From: a virus
Reading direction: 5' to 3' (one strand)
DNA length: 22,579 nucleotides
Virus record (IMG/VR): IMGVR_UViG_3300047560_000237
Span: 1 to 22,579 of that record
The stretch's first letter is position 1, and each line of letters starts with the position of its first letter. Both the position numbers and the translations under genes were made by a program. Positions 7,456-14,640 of the stretch are shown piece after piece. The notes below the pieces were generated by a model that saw nothing but the letters and a program-made list of their open reading frames with translations, ran no database searches and was not told where the DNA came from.

Positions 7456-9603
7456 ATGGCTACACTCGAACAACTCACCGCAGCGTTGGTCAAGGCCGAT
7501 GCTGCGGGCAATGCCGCAGATGCCAAAGCAATCGCTGACGAGATTCGTCGAGTGCGTTCAACACCCGCCGCAGAACCCACAAGTCTGGCCCTGACACCCT
7601 CAGTGCGAACTGACGCTGGCATCCCCGGCCCACGTCAAGACCTGACCATGGGTCAACAGGTCTACCAAGCTGCCCGCCCCTATGTCGCCCCACTCGTTGA
7701 AGCTGGTGGCGCAATCGGTGGTGGCCTGCTTGGTGGCACTGCTGGCACGTTTGGTGCTGGTCCTGTAGGCACAGTGGCTGGCGGTGTCGCTGGCGCTGGT
7801 CTTGGCTACGGGATTGCCAAAGAGGGTCTGGAAGCTGCCGATGTGGCGATGGGTATGAAAGCCCCACGCGAGGGTGCAGCCCAAGTAGTTGAGCCAGTTC
7901 GCAACATTCTCGAAGGCTCGACCTTTGAGGCGGGTGGTAAGGTGCTCGGCCAAGCCCTTGGTTACGTTGGCGGCAAGATTGCCGACCTGCGCCAAATCCC
8001 GTTACAGAAGGCATCCAAGATCGTCAAAGACGCCCTTGGTCCTGATCTCGAACAAGTCACCAACGCCCTGCGCGCAGCGCAAGGTAAAGGTGTCAGCGCA
8101 GCGCAAGCCACCGCCGACATCAACAGCCCAACATTCCAAGCCCTGATCGAACGTGCCACGGCGCGTGATCCACGGTTCCTGCGCGCGCTGGAGAAAACCC
8201 AAGGCGAAGAGTCAGTAAACGCCCTTGCCAAACTGGCCGGTGGCGCAACAGCCGCTGAAGCCCGAGGTACAACTGAGAATGCAAAGAATGCGCTCAACAC
8301 CGTGCAAGGTCCAGCCCGCGAGGCTGCACTCAATCGTGCGAATTTGGGCAAAGCTGTGGCCGAATACGAGGCGCAAGCTGGTAAGTTGGGCGAGGAAGCA
8401 GCGGCCAAAGTGGCTGACGTTCGCCGTCTGATCGATGCTGGCAAGATTGCCGAAGCCTCTGCCCGCCTCGATCTGATCAAAGCTGGAAAGCCAGTTGGCT
8501 TGACTCAATACACCTACAAAGGTGAGTTGGGTAAGATGGCTGACGATTGGGCATCCAAGGCTGCTGACGCATCTCTTGATCTAGGTCAAGGCGCTCGGTT
8601 TGCCCAAGGCGCTGCCGATGCTATGCGTTCAGTGGGTATCAAGCCGCTTGAGGGTGACAAGATTGTCAATTCGATTCGACAAGTGGCGAACAATCCAGAG
8701 TTTGCCGGAAATGATGTGCTCATGGGTGCGGTCAAGAATGTGGCCGATGATGTGGCAAAGTGGACCAGCAGCGGTGGTGTCATCGATGCCAAAGCATTGG
8801 ACGCAATTCGTAAGAACTCGGTCAATGCTGCAATCCAGCAACTTCGCCCCGGCATGGATGCCACTGCCCAGCGCAATCTGGCAGCCAGCGTGATGAACGA
8901 CATCAAGCCCACGCTGATCAACGCAATCGAAGAAGCCGGTGGCACAGGCTACCGTCAATACTTGGCCGATTACACCAAGGGTATGCAAAAGATTGCCGAA
9001 AAGAAATTGGCCGGCGAAGCCCTGAATATGTGGAAGACCAACAAAGACGAGTTTGTGCGCTTGGTGCAAAACGAGTCGCCCGAGACTGTCGAGAAGATTC
9101 TTGGCCCCGGTCGCTACAACATCGCCACCGAACTGGCCGACAGCACAATGAGCGTTTTGCAGGATCAGGCTAAAAAGCGCCTGACGGAAATCGCTGTCAA
9201 AGAACAGGTAAGCGCAGGTCAAGACGCACTGAAGACGTTGTTGCTAGACAACATGTCCAAGCTGCGCGTCCCCTCGTACCTGAGTGCCGTGGCCGCGACC
9301 ACCAACAAGGCGCTGAACATCTTGGAGAACAAGATCGGCAAGAAGACAATGGAGACATTGACCGAAGCCTTGAAGACTCCTGAAGGTGCAGCCGACTTGC
9401 TGGCAACACTGCCCGGCAGCGAACGCAACCGTGTGCTCAACTTGCTCAGTGACCCATCAAAATGGACCTCTGGCGGCAAGGCTGCGGCCACAGGCACCAC
9501 AACCATGGGCGTCAATGCTCTGGCCCCTGATCGCAACGACGATGCTGCCTATAACCAGCCAGCGCGAATCATCCTCAACAACATGGCCCCGGGAAGACCA
9601 TAA
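7456..9603 (+). CDS. Large internal virion / DNA ejection protein with glycine zipper
   Basis: A 715-residue protein starting at ATG 7456. Residues 1-32 form a short helical motif (LEQLTAALVKADAAGNAADAKAIADEIRR, in parts) seen at the N-terminus of several phage virion proteins. Residues about 80-125 are a Gly/Ala-rich segment with GGGLLGGTAG and GGVAGAGLGYG, a glycine-zipper pattern suited to membrane insertion. The remainder is almost entirely Ala/Lys/Glu helices up to a low-complexity tail. Length, composition and its position as last of three ejection-type genes match P22 gp16, which helps DNA cross the cytoplasmic membrane. No lytic transglycosylase motif is visible. It overlaps the next gene by one base (TAATG). 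Confidence 0.68.
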   Translation: MATLEQLTAALVKADAAGNAADAKAIADEIRRVRSTPAAEPTSLALTPSVRTDAGIPGPRQDLTMGQQVYQAARPYVAPLVEAGGAIGGGLLGGTAGTFGAGPVGTVAGGVAGAGLGYGIAKEGLEAADVAMGMKAPREGAAQVVEPVRNILEGSTFEAGGKVLGQALGYVGGKIADLRQIPLQKASKIVKDALGPDLEQVTNALRAAQGKGVSAAQATADINSPTFQALIERATARDPRFLRALEKTQGEESVNALAKLAGGATAAEARGTTENAKNALNTVQGPAREAALNRANLGKAVAEYEAQAGKLGEEAAAKVADVRRLIDAGKIAEASARLDLIKAGKPVGLTQYTYKGELGKMADDWASKAADASLDLGQGARFAQGAADAMRSVGIKPLEGDKIVNSIRQVANNPEFAGNDVLMGAVKNVADDVAKWTSSGGVIDAKALDAIRKNSVNAAIQQLRPGMDATAQRNLAASVMNDIKPTLINAIEEAGGTGYRQYLADYTKGMQKIAEKKLAGEALNMWKTNKDEFVRLVQNESPETVEKILGPGRYNIATELADSTMSVLQDQAKKRLTEIAVKEQVSAGQDALKTLLLDNMSKLRVPSYLSAVAATTNKALNILENKIGKKTMETLTEALKTPEGAADLLATLPGSERNRVLNLLSDPSKWTSGGKAAATGTTTMGVNALAPDRNDDAAYNQPARIILNNMAPGRP

Positions 9604-9836
9604 TGAACGCACCTGAAATCGATCCAGTTAAATACGGCGTCCTTTGGCAAAAGGTCCAAGATTACGAGCGCCGGTTTGACAGCATGGAAATTAAAATCGA
9701 CAAGCTGGAAAACCACATCGAAAAGCTGGTCGCCCTTGCCAATCAGGGCCGTGGTGGATTTTGGGCCGGTATGGCCTTCGTGTCGTTCATCTCCAGTGCT
9801 GTAGGGTTTGCCCTAAGCTACTTTAAAGGCCACTGA
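9603..9836 (+). CDS. Small coiled-coil membrane protein (XhlA/holin-like topology)
   Basis: A 77-residue protein. Residues about 17-48 form an amphipathic coil (ERRFDSMEIKIDKLENHIEKL). Residues about 50-72 form one hydrophobic span beginning GGFWAGMAFVSFISSAVGF. The protein ends in a short FKGH tail. This coil-then-TM design is the one seen in the XhlA hemolysin family and in many small lysis-region phage proteins, but I cannot assign a family with certainty. It starts on a TAATG overlap with the preceding ejection gene and lies at the head of the lysis block, so a lysis or membrane role is plausible. A late virion role cannot be excluded. Confidence 0.62.
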   Translation: MNAPEIDPVKYGVLWQKVQDYERRFDSMEIKIDKLENHIEKLVALANQGRGGFWAGMAFVSFISSAVGFALSYFKGH

Positions 9837-9858
9837 GATTGACCCGTTTACCCTTCTC

Positions 9859-10608
9859 ATGGCTGCACGAGCGGCTGTTAGCTTTGTCCAACAAGGCTGC
9901 GAGATGCTTCGAGAGGGTCAAGCAATTGTCAAAGAATTTCAAGGCGATGCCGAAGGTATCGTTAATCAGTTTGTCAGCACTGCGGACACGATTAAGGGTT
10001 TTATCCCGTGGGCGACGACGCTCTGGGATAAGTTACTTGGAGCATTTAAAATTGTGGGACCGCGCACACCGGGACTTCAAGCAACGGTGCAATCAGCCAA
10101 GCCTGTGGCAAAAAAGACAAAAAAGCGTGAGCCAGAGCCGGACGCCGCCATTCTCCAGATGCAGGTTGTACATGATGTCAGTCAGCAATTGGGTAAGTTC
10201 TTTGACATCCAGCAACAAATCATCACCCACTACGCGGAACTAGAAGAGACCTCATTACACGTCTACGAAGAAGGCCAGAATCATGCGATGAAGGCAATCG
10301 AACGAGTTGAGGTCGAGTTACAAATGGAAGAGATGACGGTGCTGATCAGGGAAACCATGGTCTACGCACCCAAGGAATTGAAGGATTTGTACACGCGCTT
10401 TTTGCAGATGTATGGCAGGATCAAAGACGAGCAAGAGTTTGCTCGTCAGGAACAATTAGCCGCACGTCGGTACAAGGAAGCAAGTAAATGGCAACGTCGA
10501 AGTTTCAGAATCGAAATGGGGATGTGGGCCGTGGGTCTGGTGTGGGTGCTATTGATCCTGTGGGGAATGCTACTGGAACTGGAAAGTCTTACTGGATCGC
10601 TGGGATGA
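9859..10608 (+). CDS. Helical C-tail-anchored membrane protein, unknown function
   Basis: A 249-residue protein if it begins at ATG 9859, which lacks a ribosome site. An upstream in-frame ATT at 9838, 8 bases after AAAGG (9825-9829), would add seven residues and give a start reading MDPFTLLMAA. The protein is mostly helical, with a Lys-rich linker around residues 82-90 and a long charged helix from about 95 to 215. A strongly hydrophobic segment, MWAVGLVWVLLILWGMLLEL, lies near residues 220-240. The last 121 bases also encode the next gene in another frame. I do not recognise the family. Its position before the holin and endolysin suggests a lysis-associated or membrane role. Confidence 0.55.
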   Translation: MAARAAVSFVQQGCEMLREGQAIVKEFQGDAEGIVNQFVSTADTIKGFIPWATTLWDKLLGAFKIVGPRTPGLQATVQSAKPVAKKTKKREPEPDAAILQMQVVHDVSQQLGKFFDIQQQIITHYAELEETSLHVYEEGQNHAMKAIERVEVELQMEEMTVLIRETMVYAPKELKDLYTRFLQMYGRIKDEQEFARQEQLAARRYKEASKWQRRSFRIEMGMWAVGLVWVLLILWGMLLELESLTGSLG

Positions 10609-10760
10609 TTTTCTTTGGCGTGGTGGCATCGATCACGTTGCCGATTTCAGCAATGATGCTGATACGGTCTGAAAAGTTGATGATGAAAGCGGATGCGATT
10701 CTCCAAGAGAACAAAAAACTCAAGGAAACGCCCAAAATTGAAAAGGAACCTGAACAATGA
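10488..10760 (+). CDS. Small membrane protein overlapping its upstream neighbour
   Basis: A 90-residue protein if started at ATG 10488, which has AAGGAAG at 10474-10480 with ideal spacing. It would overlap the previous gene by 121 bases in the -1 frame. The N-terminal 37 residues are polar and Gly/Asn-rich (for example GRGSGVGAIDPVGNATGTGK). One long hydrophobic span (YWIAGMIFFGVVASITLPIS and onward) follows, then a charged Lys/Glu tail. A shorter alternative starts at ATG 10605, which forms ATGA with the previous stop and would give about 51 residues consisting of the TM and tail. The topology resembles inner-membrane spanins or holin partners, but no family is recognised. It overlaps the holin start as ATGA. 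Confidence 0.5.
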   Translation: MATSKFQNRNGDVGRGSGVGAIDPVGNATGTGKSYWIAGMIFFGVVASITLPISAMMLIRSEKLMMKADAILQENKKLKETPKIEKEPEQ

Positions 10761-11260
10761 TTTCTCTATTTTCCACACTCGGCGGTTTGCTGATCTCCAT
10801 GTTCCCCAAGCTGATGGAACTGTTTCAGAGTCGCAACGACCAGAAGCACGAGGCTGAACTGGCCCGCATCCAAACCGAGCGTGAACTGCAACTGGCTGCC
10901 GCTGGCTTTGCCGCCCAAGCCAAAGTCGAAGAGATGCGAACCGATCAGGTGTCCATCCAAGCCGATGCAGCCATGACTCAAGCAGCCTACGCGCATGATG
11001 TCAAAGTGCTGGAACGTGCTGCGCCATGGGTGTCCACCTTTGTTGGCACAGTGCGCCCAGTGGTCACCTACATGTTCGTCTTGGAACTGTTGTTCATCAA
11101 TATGGGCCTTGGCTGGTATGTGTGGACTCACCCGGACATGATCAAAACCGTGGACGACCTGATCCGCATCGGCAATGAAATCTTCAGCGAAGAAGAGATG
11201 GCAATGCTGGGTGGCATCATTGGTTTCTGGTTTGGTTCTCGCGGTCAAGAAAAGAAATGA
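10757..11260 (+). CDS. Holin, 3-TM type (GTA_holin_3TM-like)
   Basis: A 167-residue protein with an N-terminal hydrophobic helix (residues 1-18) and a charged amphipathic helix rich in Glu, Ala and Gln (about 28-75). Two further hydrophobic segments follow near 92-125 (VRPVVTYMFVLELLFINMGL) and 148-162. The C-terminal 'EEEMAMLGGIIGFWFGSRGQEKK' (in parts) closely resembles the end of the 3-TM holin superfamily found in phages and gene transfer agents. Holins form holes in the inner membrane and trigger lysis. The gene lies immediately before the endolysin and overlaps it by four bases (ATGA), the classic holin-endolysin arrangement. Confidence 0.75.
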   Translation: MISLFSTLGGLLISMFPKLMELFQSRNDQKHEAELARIQTERELQLAAAGFAAQAKVEEMRTDQVSIQADAAMTQAAYAHDVKVLERAAPWVSTFVGTVRPVVTYMFVLELLFINMGLGWYVWTHPDMIKTVDDLIRIGNEIFSEEEMAMLGGIIGFWFGSRGQEKK

Positions 11261-11760
11261 ACACCAGTGACAAGGGCATCGAGTTGATGCACAAGTTCGA
11301 GGGCTACCGCGACAAGCCCTACCAGTGCAGTGCCCACATGTGGACGATTGGCTGGGGCCATGTGATTTATCAGGATCAGATCAAGTTCCCCATGGTCGCC
11401 AAAGAGGGCTACACCGGGATGATCCGCAAGGATTACCCGCTGCGCCCTGAAGACAACCGCACATGGAGCAAAGATGAACTCAAAGCGATATTCCGAAAAG
11501 ACATCGAATCTTTTGAACGTGGTGTTCTTAGACTTGCTCCCGGTCTCATTGGTCATCAAGGTAAATTTGACGCTTGTGTCGCTTTTTCCTTCAATGTGGG
11601 ACTTGGTAATTTCCAGCGTTCTACCATTCGCATGAAGATCAACCGCGAAGAGTGGGATGCGGCAGCCGAGGCATTCATGGGTTGGACCAAGGCAGGTGGA
11701 AAAGTCCTTCGCGGTCTGGTGCTTCGCAGACAAGCGGAAAAGGACTTGTTCGAGTCGTGA
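11257..11760 (+). CDS. Endolysin, lysozyme (glycoside hydrolase family 24)
   Basis: A 167-residue T4/P22-type lysozyme that cleaves the glycan chain of peptidoglycan. The catalytic pattern E-x8-C/D-x5-T is present as Glu15, Cys24 and Thr30 within FEGYRDKPYQC and WTIGWGH. A later conserved block reads DACVAFSFNVGLGNFQRST, followed by a C-terminal GWTKAGGKVLRGLVLRRQAE, which is typical of the family. The length is normal. The N-terminus is polar (MNTSDKGIEL), so there is no signal-anchor sequence and release should depend on the upstream holin. The stop codon abuts the stop of the leftward operon with no gap. I see no clear Rz/Rz1 spanin pair after it. Confidence 0.9.
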   Translation: MNTSDKGIELMHKFEGYRDKPYQCSAHMWTIGWGHVIYQDQIKFPMVAKEGYTGMIRKDYPLRPEDNRTWSKDELKAIFRKDIESFERGVLRLAPGLIGHQGKFDACVAFSFNVGLGNFQRSTIRMKINREEWDAAAEAFMGWTKAGGKVLRGLVLRRQAEKDLFES

Positions 11761-12228
11761 TCACTGTACCCGGTGCTCTGACCATGATGGGACTTTGACC
11801 CACACGGTTTTCTCGGGAACGTGCTTCTCAGCCTTGAGTCGTTCTTTTTCCGCTTTTGCAGCAGCCCTGATCTTTTCGTTGGCGCGTTTTTGAAGCAGTC
11901 GTTCTCTTTGCTTTTGCTCACGCTTAGCGTTTCTGCGACGCTCTTCGTCAGCCTTGATTTCGTCCATCAACAATGCTCCGATTGATGGCTTCGGCGGGTT
12001 GGCGGGCACGGGCACACAGCACCACACCGAACTGAGATTCAAATAGCCCGACGGGTTCGGGATGTATTGCGAGATATAGAACCCGTAGTTGCGTTGCAGA
12101 CACGCAATCACTTTGTCCTGCGTGTACCCTGCGGCCTTGGATAACTCGCGCACCGTGAGACCTTTGGGGTTCTCAAGCAGCACTTTCCTGATGACCTCGC
12201 TGATTGTGTTGCGTACACGAACAGTCAT
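11761..12228 (-). CDS. Putative winged-helix DNA-binding protein with basic coil
   Basis: A 155-residue protein, last gene of the leftward operon. Residues about 5-60 look like a winged-helix or helix-turn-helix domain: ISEVIRKVLLENPKGLTVRELSKAAGY, then a second helix with DKVIACLQRNYGFY and a strand pair ending SSVWCCVPVP. Residues about 90-145 are a very basic/acidic helix (ERRRNAKREQKQRERLLQKR). It may bind DNA or RNA, and its targets are unknown. Its start overlaps the previous stop as ATGA, with GAGGTGAAGG upstream. I do not recognise a named family. Confidence 0.6.
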   Translation of the reverse strand: MTVRVRNTISEVIRKVLLENPKGLTVRELSKAAGYTQDKVIACLQRNYGFYISQYIPNPSGYLNLSSVWCCVPVPANPPKPSIGALLMDEIKADEERRRNAKREQKQRERLLQKRANEKIRAAAKAEKERLKAEKHVPEKTVWVKVPSWSEHRVQ

Positions 12229-12437
12229 TCCTTCACCTCAACTGTAGCGTTTTGAATGTAGGCGTTGAGTCGCTTGATCTGCGCCTCGTGGAACTTGCAC
12301 ATCGACTCAGCGTATTCCTTGCCGGTCTGTGCCGACAGCAACTTGCGCTTGGCTTCTTCTAATTCAACAACAGCCAGCACCTCGGCGCTGGGCATCGTGA
12401 AGTATGTGCGAATGGTTTCAAATAGTTTACGGATCAT
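12225..12437 (-). CDS. Small hypothetical protein
   Basis: A 70-residue, mostly helical protein (MIRKLFETIRTYF, then an Ala/Glu/Lys-rich helix reading EEAKRKLLSAQTGKEYAES and a second helix). It has no membrane span and no catalytic motif. The ribosome site AAAGGAG is well placed upstream of ATG 12437. It is sandwiched by ATGA overlaps on both sides, so it is almost certainly translated as part of a three-gene unit with the Nmad5-like gene and the winged-helix gene. The function is unknown. Confidence 0.62.
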   Translation of the reverse strand: MIRKLFETIRTYFTMPSAEVLAVVELEEAKRKLLSAQTGKEYAESMCKFHEAQIKRLNAYIQNATVEVKE

Positions 12438-12916
12438 TTTGTTGCTCCTTTAGGCCAGCCCAATTTAGATAAGTCAGCCACCACATTTGAAAGTGCTGGC
12501 AAATTTGCTACAGGCTTCTCGACTGTTGGAAAATACTTCTTGAACTCAGGCAGTCGGTCGTTCAATTGTTTCATGGTGGTGCATGACTCAATGGCATTCT
12601 TTAGATTGCGCTCGGTCTGAAAAAATGCCTCTTCTTCTTGTTTGTATTTTTTACACAAATCTTCAATCTGTTTGTCGGTTACATCTCCTACTACAACATC
12701 TCTGTCGCTGTAACTGGTGTCTGAAATTAAGTACCCGACGTGATACTTAGCAAGTGCTTTCGGATTGGTCTTGTACACCTTACGCACTTCAGGCGACATG
12801 AGTTTTACAACTGCTGCTTGAAGGTCTTCCTTGCGCTTTCTCTTGTCAATCTTTGGCACGTCGGCCATGATTGCCTTGACGATTGATTGTTTATCCCATT
12901 TAGTGATACGTGACAT
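12434..12916 (-). CDS. Hypothetical protein, possibly Nmad5-like (nucleotide modification associated)
   Basis: A 160-residue protein starting at MSRITKWDKQ. A GTG/ATG-type start 36 bases further upstream is in frame, but AAGGAG lies 6-8 bases before ATG 12916 and settles the start. It is a charged, mostly helical protein. The opening 'MSRITKW', the spaced helices and a C-terminal 'VANLPALSNVVADLSKLGWPK' (in parts) remind me of the Nmad5 family found in phages and linked by context to DNA base modification. This is recognition from memory and is tentative. No methyltransferase or other base-modifying enzyme is visible in the window. A promoter/operator-like palindrome ends 18 bases upstream, so this gene probably heads its own transcript. 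Confidence 0.55.
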   Translation of the reverse strand: MSRITKWDKQSIVKAIMADVPKIDKRKRKEDLQAAVVKLMSPEVRKVYKTNPKALAKYHVGYLISDTSYSDRDVVVGDVTDKQIEDLCKKYKQEEEAFFQTERNLKNAIESCTTMKQLNDRLPEFKKYFPTVEKPVANLPALSNVVADLSKLGWPKGATK

Positions 12917-12933
12917 GATTACTCCTTGTTGTG

Positions 12934-12957
12934 GTGTTACACAGTGTAACACACTTT
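12934..12957 (-). promoter_or_regulatory. Leftward promoter -10 with nested operator palindromes
   Basis: On the + strand a perfect 9-1-9 inverted repeat, GTGTTACAC-a-GTGTAACAC, spans 12934-12952. It overlaps a second 5-3-5 repeat, AGTGT-aac-ACACT, at 12943-12955. Read leftwards, the site contains TGTTACACT, an extended -10 element, about 27 bases before the start of the Nmad5-like gene; no good -35 is seen. The leftward sequence AAGTGTGTTACACT matches 13 of 14 bases of the site at 19605-19618, which has the same position relative to its gene. I infer a shared operator. Confidence 0.6.
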
Positions 12958-14362
12958 AATGACCTTTGGACTGGCGATATTCTTTAATCGCGTTACGCAG
13001 TCCTGCTTGTGTTGTTGCCTTGTCATCCAGCGCCAGCGCCTGTGCTTGGTCCAATGTGTCGCGCATCATGATTCGATGGCAGATTACCGGCACACCCTGA
13101 CCTTGGCGGCGCACACGAGCGTTGAACTGCTCGTACAGATCAAGTGACCAGTTCAGCCCGTACCACACAAGAATGTGGCCGTTCTTCTGGAGACCGTCAA
13201 TTCCGTGACCCATCGAGGCTGGGTGGCCGATCATCAATTGGCAGTCGCCCGTCTTCCAACGGTGCATGGCGTTTGTCAGTGACGACTCGCTTTTGCATTC
13301 GGTCAAGTTGATCGGGTCAAGTTTTTTGAACTTCTCCATGATGCGCGCAGCGTCCGAACGGTAAGCGTAGGAGCACAGAATCGGTGATCCGTTGGCCTCG
13401 TCGATGATGTCACTGAGTGCTTCTAGTTTCAGGTCATGCACAGGTTCCCACAGCGGCATCCCAGCGATGGGGTACATGGCCCCGTTGGAGAACTGCAAAC
13501 ACTTGTTGGTCAGCGATGCCTGATTGAACGCCTCGACTGTTGTGCCGCTGTCAAGCGTGAGGAAGAACTCCTTCTCCATCTTGTCGTACTTGCCGCGCAA
13601 CTCGTCAGGCATCTCGATCTCGACGTTGTTCACCACGAGGTCGGGCAGCGGGTTGTAGTCCTCTGCGCTCATTTCCAGCGTGATGTCACCGATCAGCTTT
13701 TTGATTGTGTCCTCGGTATCTTCGTAAGCAACTTCCTTGTACGGTCCGACCTTCTTGTAGAACCGTGTGCGAAATGCTGTCTTCGATGTGCCGAGTCGTT
13801 CACCCTTGTCCACCACGAGGAACTGACCGTGCAGGTCTTTGTAGCCGTTGCTGGCCGGTGTGCCCGTGAGTCCAGTGGTCCAGTCAAACTTGTCGGCGAT
13901 CTTGCGAAACGCCTTGACTCGGTTGGTGGCCGAGTTTTTCATCTTGCTGATCTCGTCCCAGATGATTCCGTTGAACGGCATCGGCTTGTCCTTCTTGACG
14001 AAGTAAGTCTGGAGCGTTTCGGCCAGCCACCCAAGGTTCTCGTAGTTGATCATGTAGATGTCAGCCGGGCGCAGGAGTGCGCGAGTGCGCTGATCTTTTG
14101 TGCCCGAGACCATGCTGAACTTCAAGTGCTTGGTGTGCTCCCACTTCGCAGCTTCTTGACGCCACACCAATCGGATGACTCGGATCGGGGCGACGATGAT
14201 CACGCCGCGCAGGAACTGGGTCTTGATCAAGTGGGCCAACGAGGTCAGCGTGATCACGGTCTTACCCAGTCCCATGTCAAGCCACAGCATCGAGTGGGGG
14301 TGAGTGCATTGGAAGTTCACGGCCTTTTGTTGGTAGCCGTGAAGCAGATTGGGAGTCAGCAT
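12956..14362 (-). CDS. SNF2-family DNA helicase/translocase
   Basis: A 468-residue superfamily-2 ATPase. Motif I is DMGLGKT at residues 29-35. Motif Ia includes IIVAPIRVI at about 55-63. Motif II is DEIS at 136-139 (DExx box). Motif III is LTGTP at 165-169. The second RecA domain ends in an NARVRRQGQ motif VI near 415. The 'GLGKT', 'NYE' (106-108) and 'RRQGQ' features are those of phage SNF2-type helicases used in replication, recombination or fork repair. The length fits a minimal helicase without accessory domains. It overlaps the VRR-NUC gene by 7 bases, an arrangement common in phages that suggests the two proteins act together. Confidence 0.85.
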   Translation of the reverse strand: MLTPNLLHGYQQKAVNFQCTHPHSMLWLDMGLGKTVITLTSLAHLIKTQFLRGVIIVAPIRVIRLVWRQEAAKWEHTKHLKFSMVSGTKDQRTRALLRPADIYMINYENLGWLAETLQTYFVKKDKPMPFNGIIWDEISKMKNSATNRVKAFRKIADKFDWTTGLTGTPASNGYKDLHGQFLVVDKGERLGTSKTAFRTRFYKKVGPYKEVAYEDTEDTIKKLIGDITLEMSAEDYNPLPDLVVNNVEIEMPDELRGKYDKMEKEFFLTLDSGTTVEAFNQASLTNKCLQFSNGAMYPIAGMPLWEPVHDLKLEALSDIIDEANGSPILCSYAYRSDAARIMEKFKKLDPINLTECKSESSLTNAMHRWKTGDCQLMIGHPASMGHGIDGLQKNGHILVWYGLNWSLDLYEQFNARVRRQGQGVPVICHRIMMRDTLDQAQALALDDKATTQAGLRNAIKEYRQSKGH

Positions 14363-14640
14363 CCCATCACCATTAAGTCAATCATGTTCTTACCTTCAAT
14401 TACGTTATCAATTACAAACACGTTTACTCTTTGTGCTCTGAGTCGGGCATGTTCCCGCTCTTGTGCAGCAGTAGGCTTCTGGCCTCCACGCTTGAATTCA
14501 CAAAACCACACACGGCCATCTGGCGCGATGAACAAACGATCGGGCACAGCAGCCCGTGCGGGGCTGGTGAACTTGTAAGCAAGCACACCCTTGGTACGGG
14601 CGTACTCGCAGACTCTGGCTTCAATGTCCTTTTCCAGCAT
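14356..14640 (-). CDS. VRR-NUC domain nuclease
   Basis: A 94-residue single-domain nuclease of the PD-(D/E)xK superfamily. The active-site pattern is complete: Glu7 in EKDIEARV, Asp34 in VPDRL, and Glu48-x-Lys50 in EFKRGGQ, followed by the typical KPTAAQ. VRR-NUC proteins of this size act on branched DNA, such as Holliday junctions or flaps, and are usually found next to SNF2 helicases in phages, as here. The gene overlaps the DUF3310 gene upstream by 20 bases and the helicase gene downstream by 7 bases. The substrate was not shown and is inferred from the family. Confidence 0.85.
   Translation of the reverse strand: MLEKDIEARVCEYARTKGVLAYKFTSPARAAVPDRLFIAPDGRVWFCEFKRGGQKPTAAQEREHARLRAQRVNVFVIDNVIEGKNMIDLMVMGC

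Noticed and set aside
9839-10243. A 134-codon + strand frame starting with TTG inside the 249-aa gene
   Set aside because: Basic, low-quality composition and no ribosome site fitted to it; the overlapping frame has a coherent helical protein with a TM anchor.
13436-14578. A 380-codon open frame on the + strand antisense to the helicase and VRR-NUC genes
   Set aside because: It is a codon-bias shadow: rich in Val, Asp, Leu and His with no domain, while the opposite strand has complete helicase and nuclease motifs.
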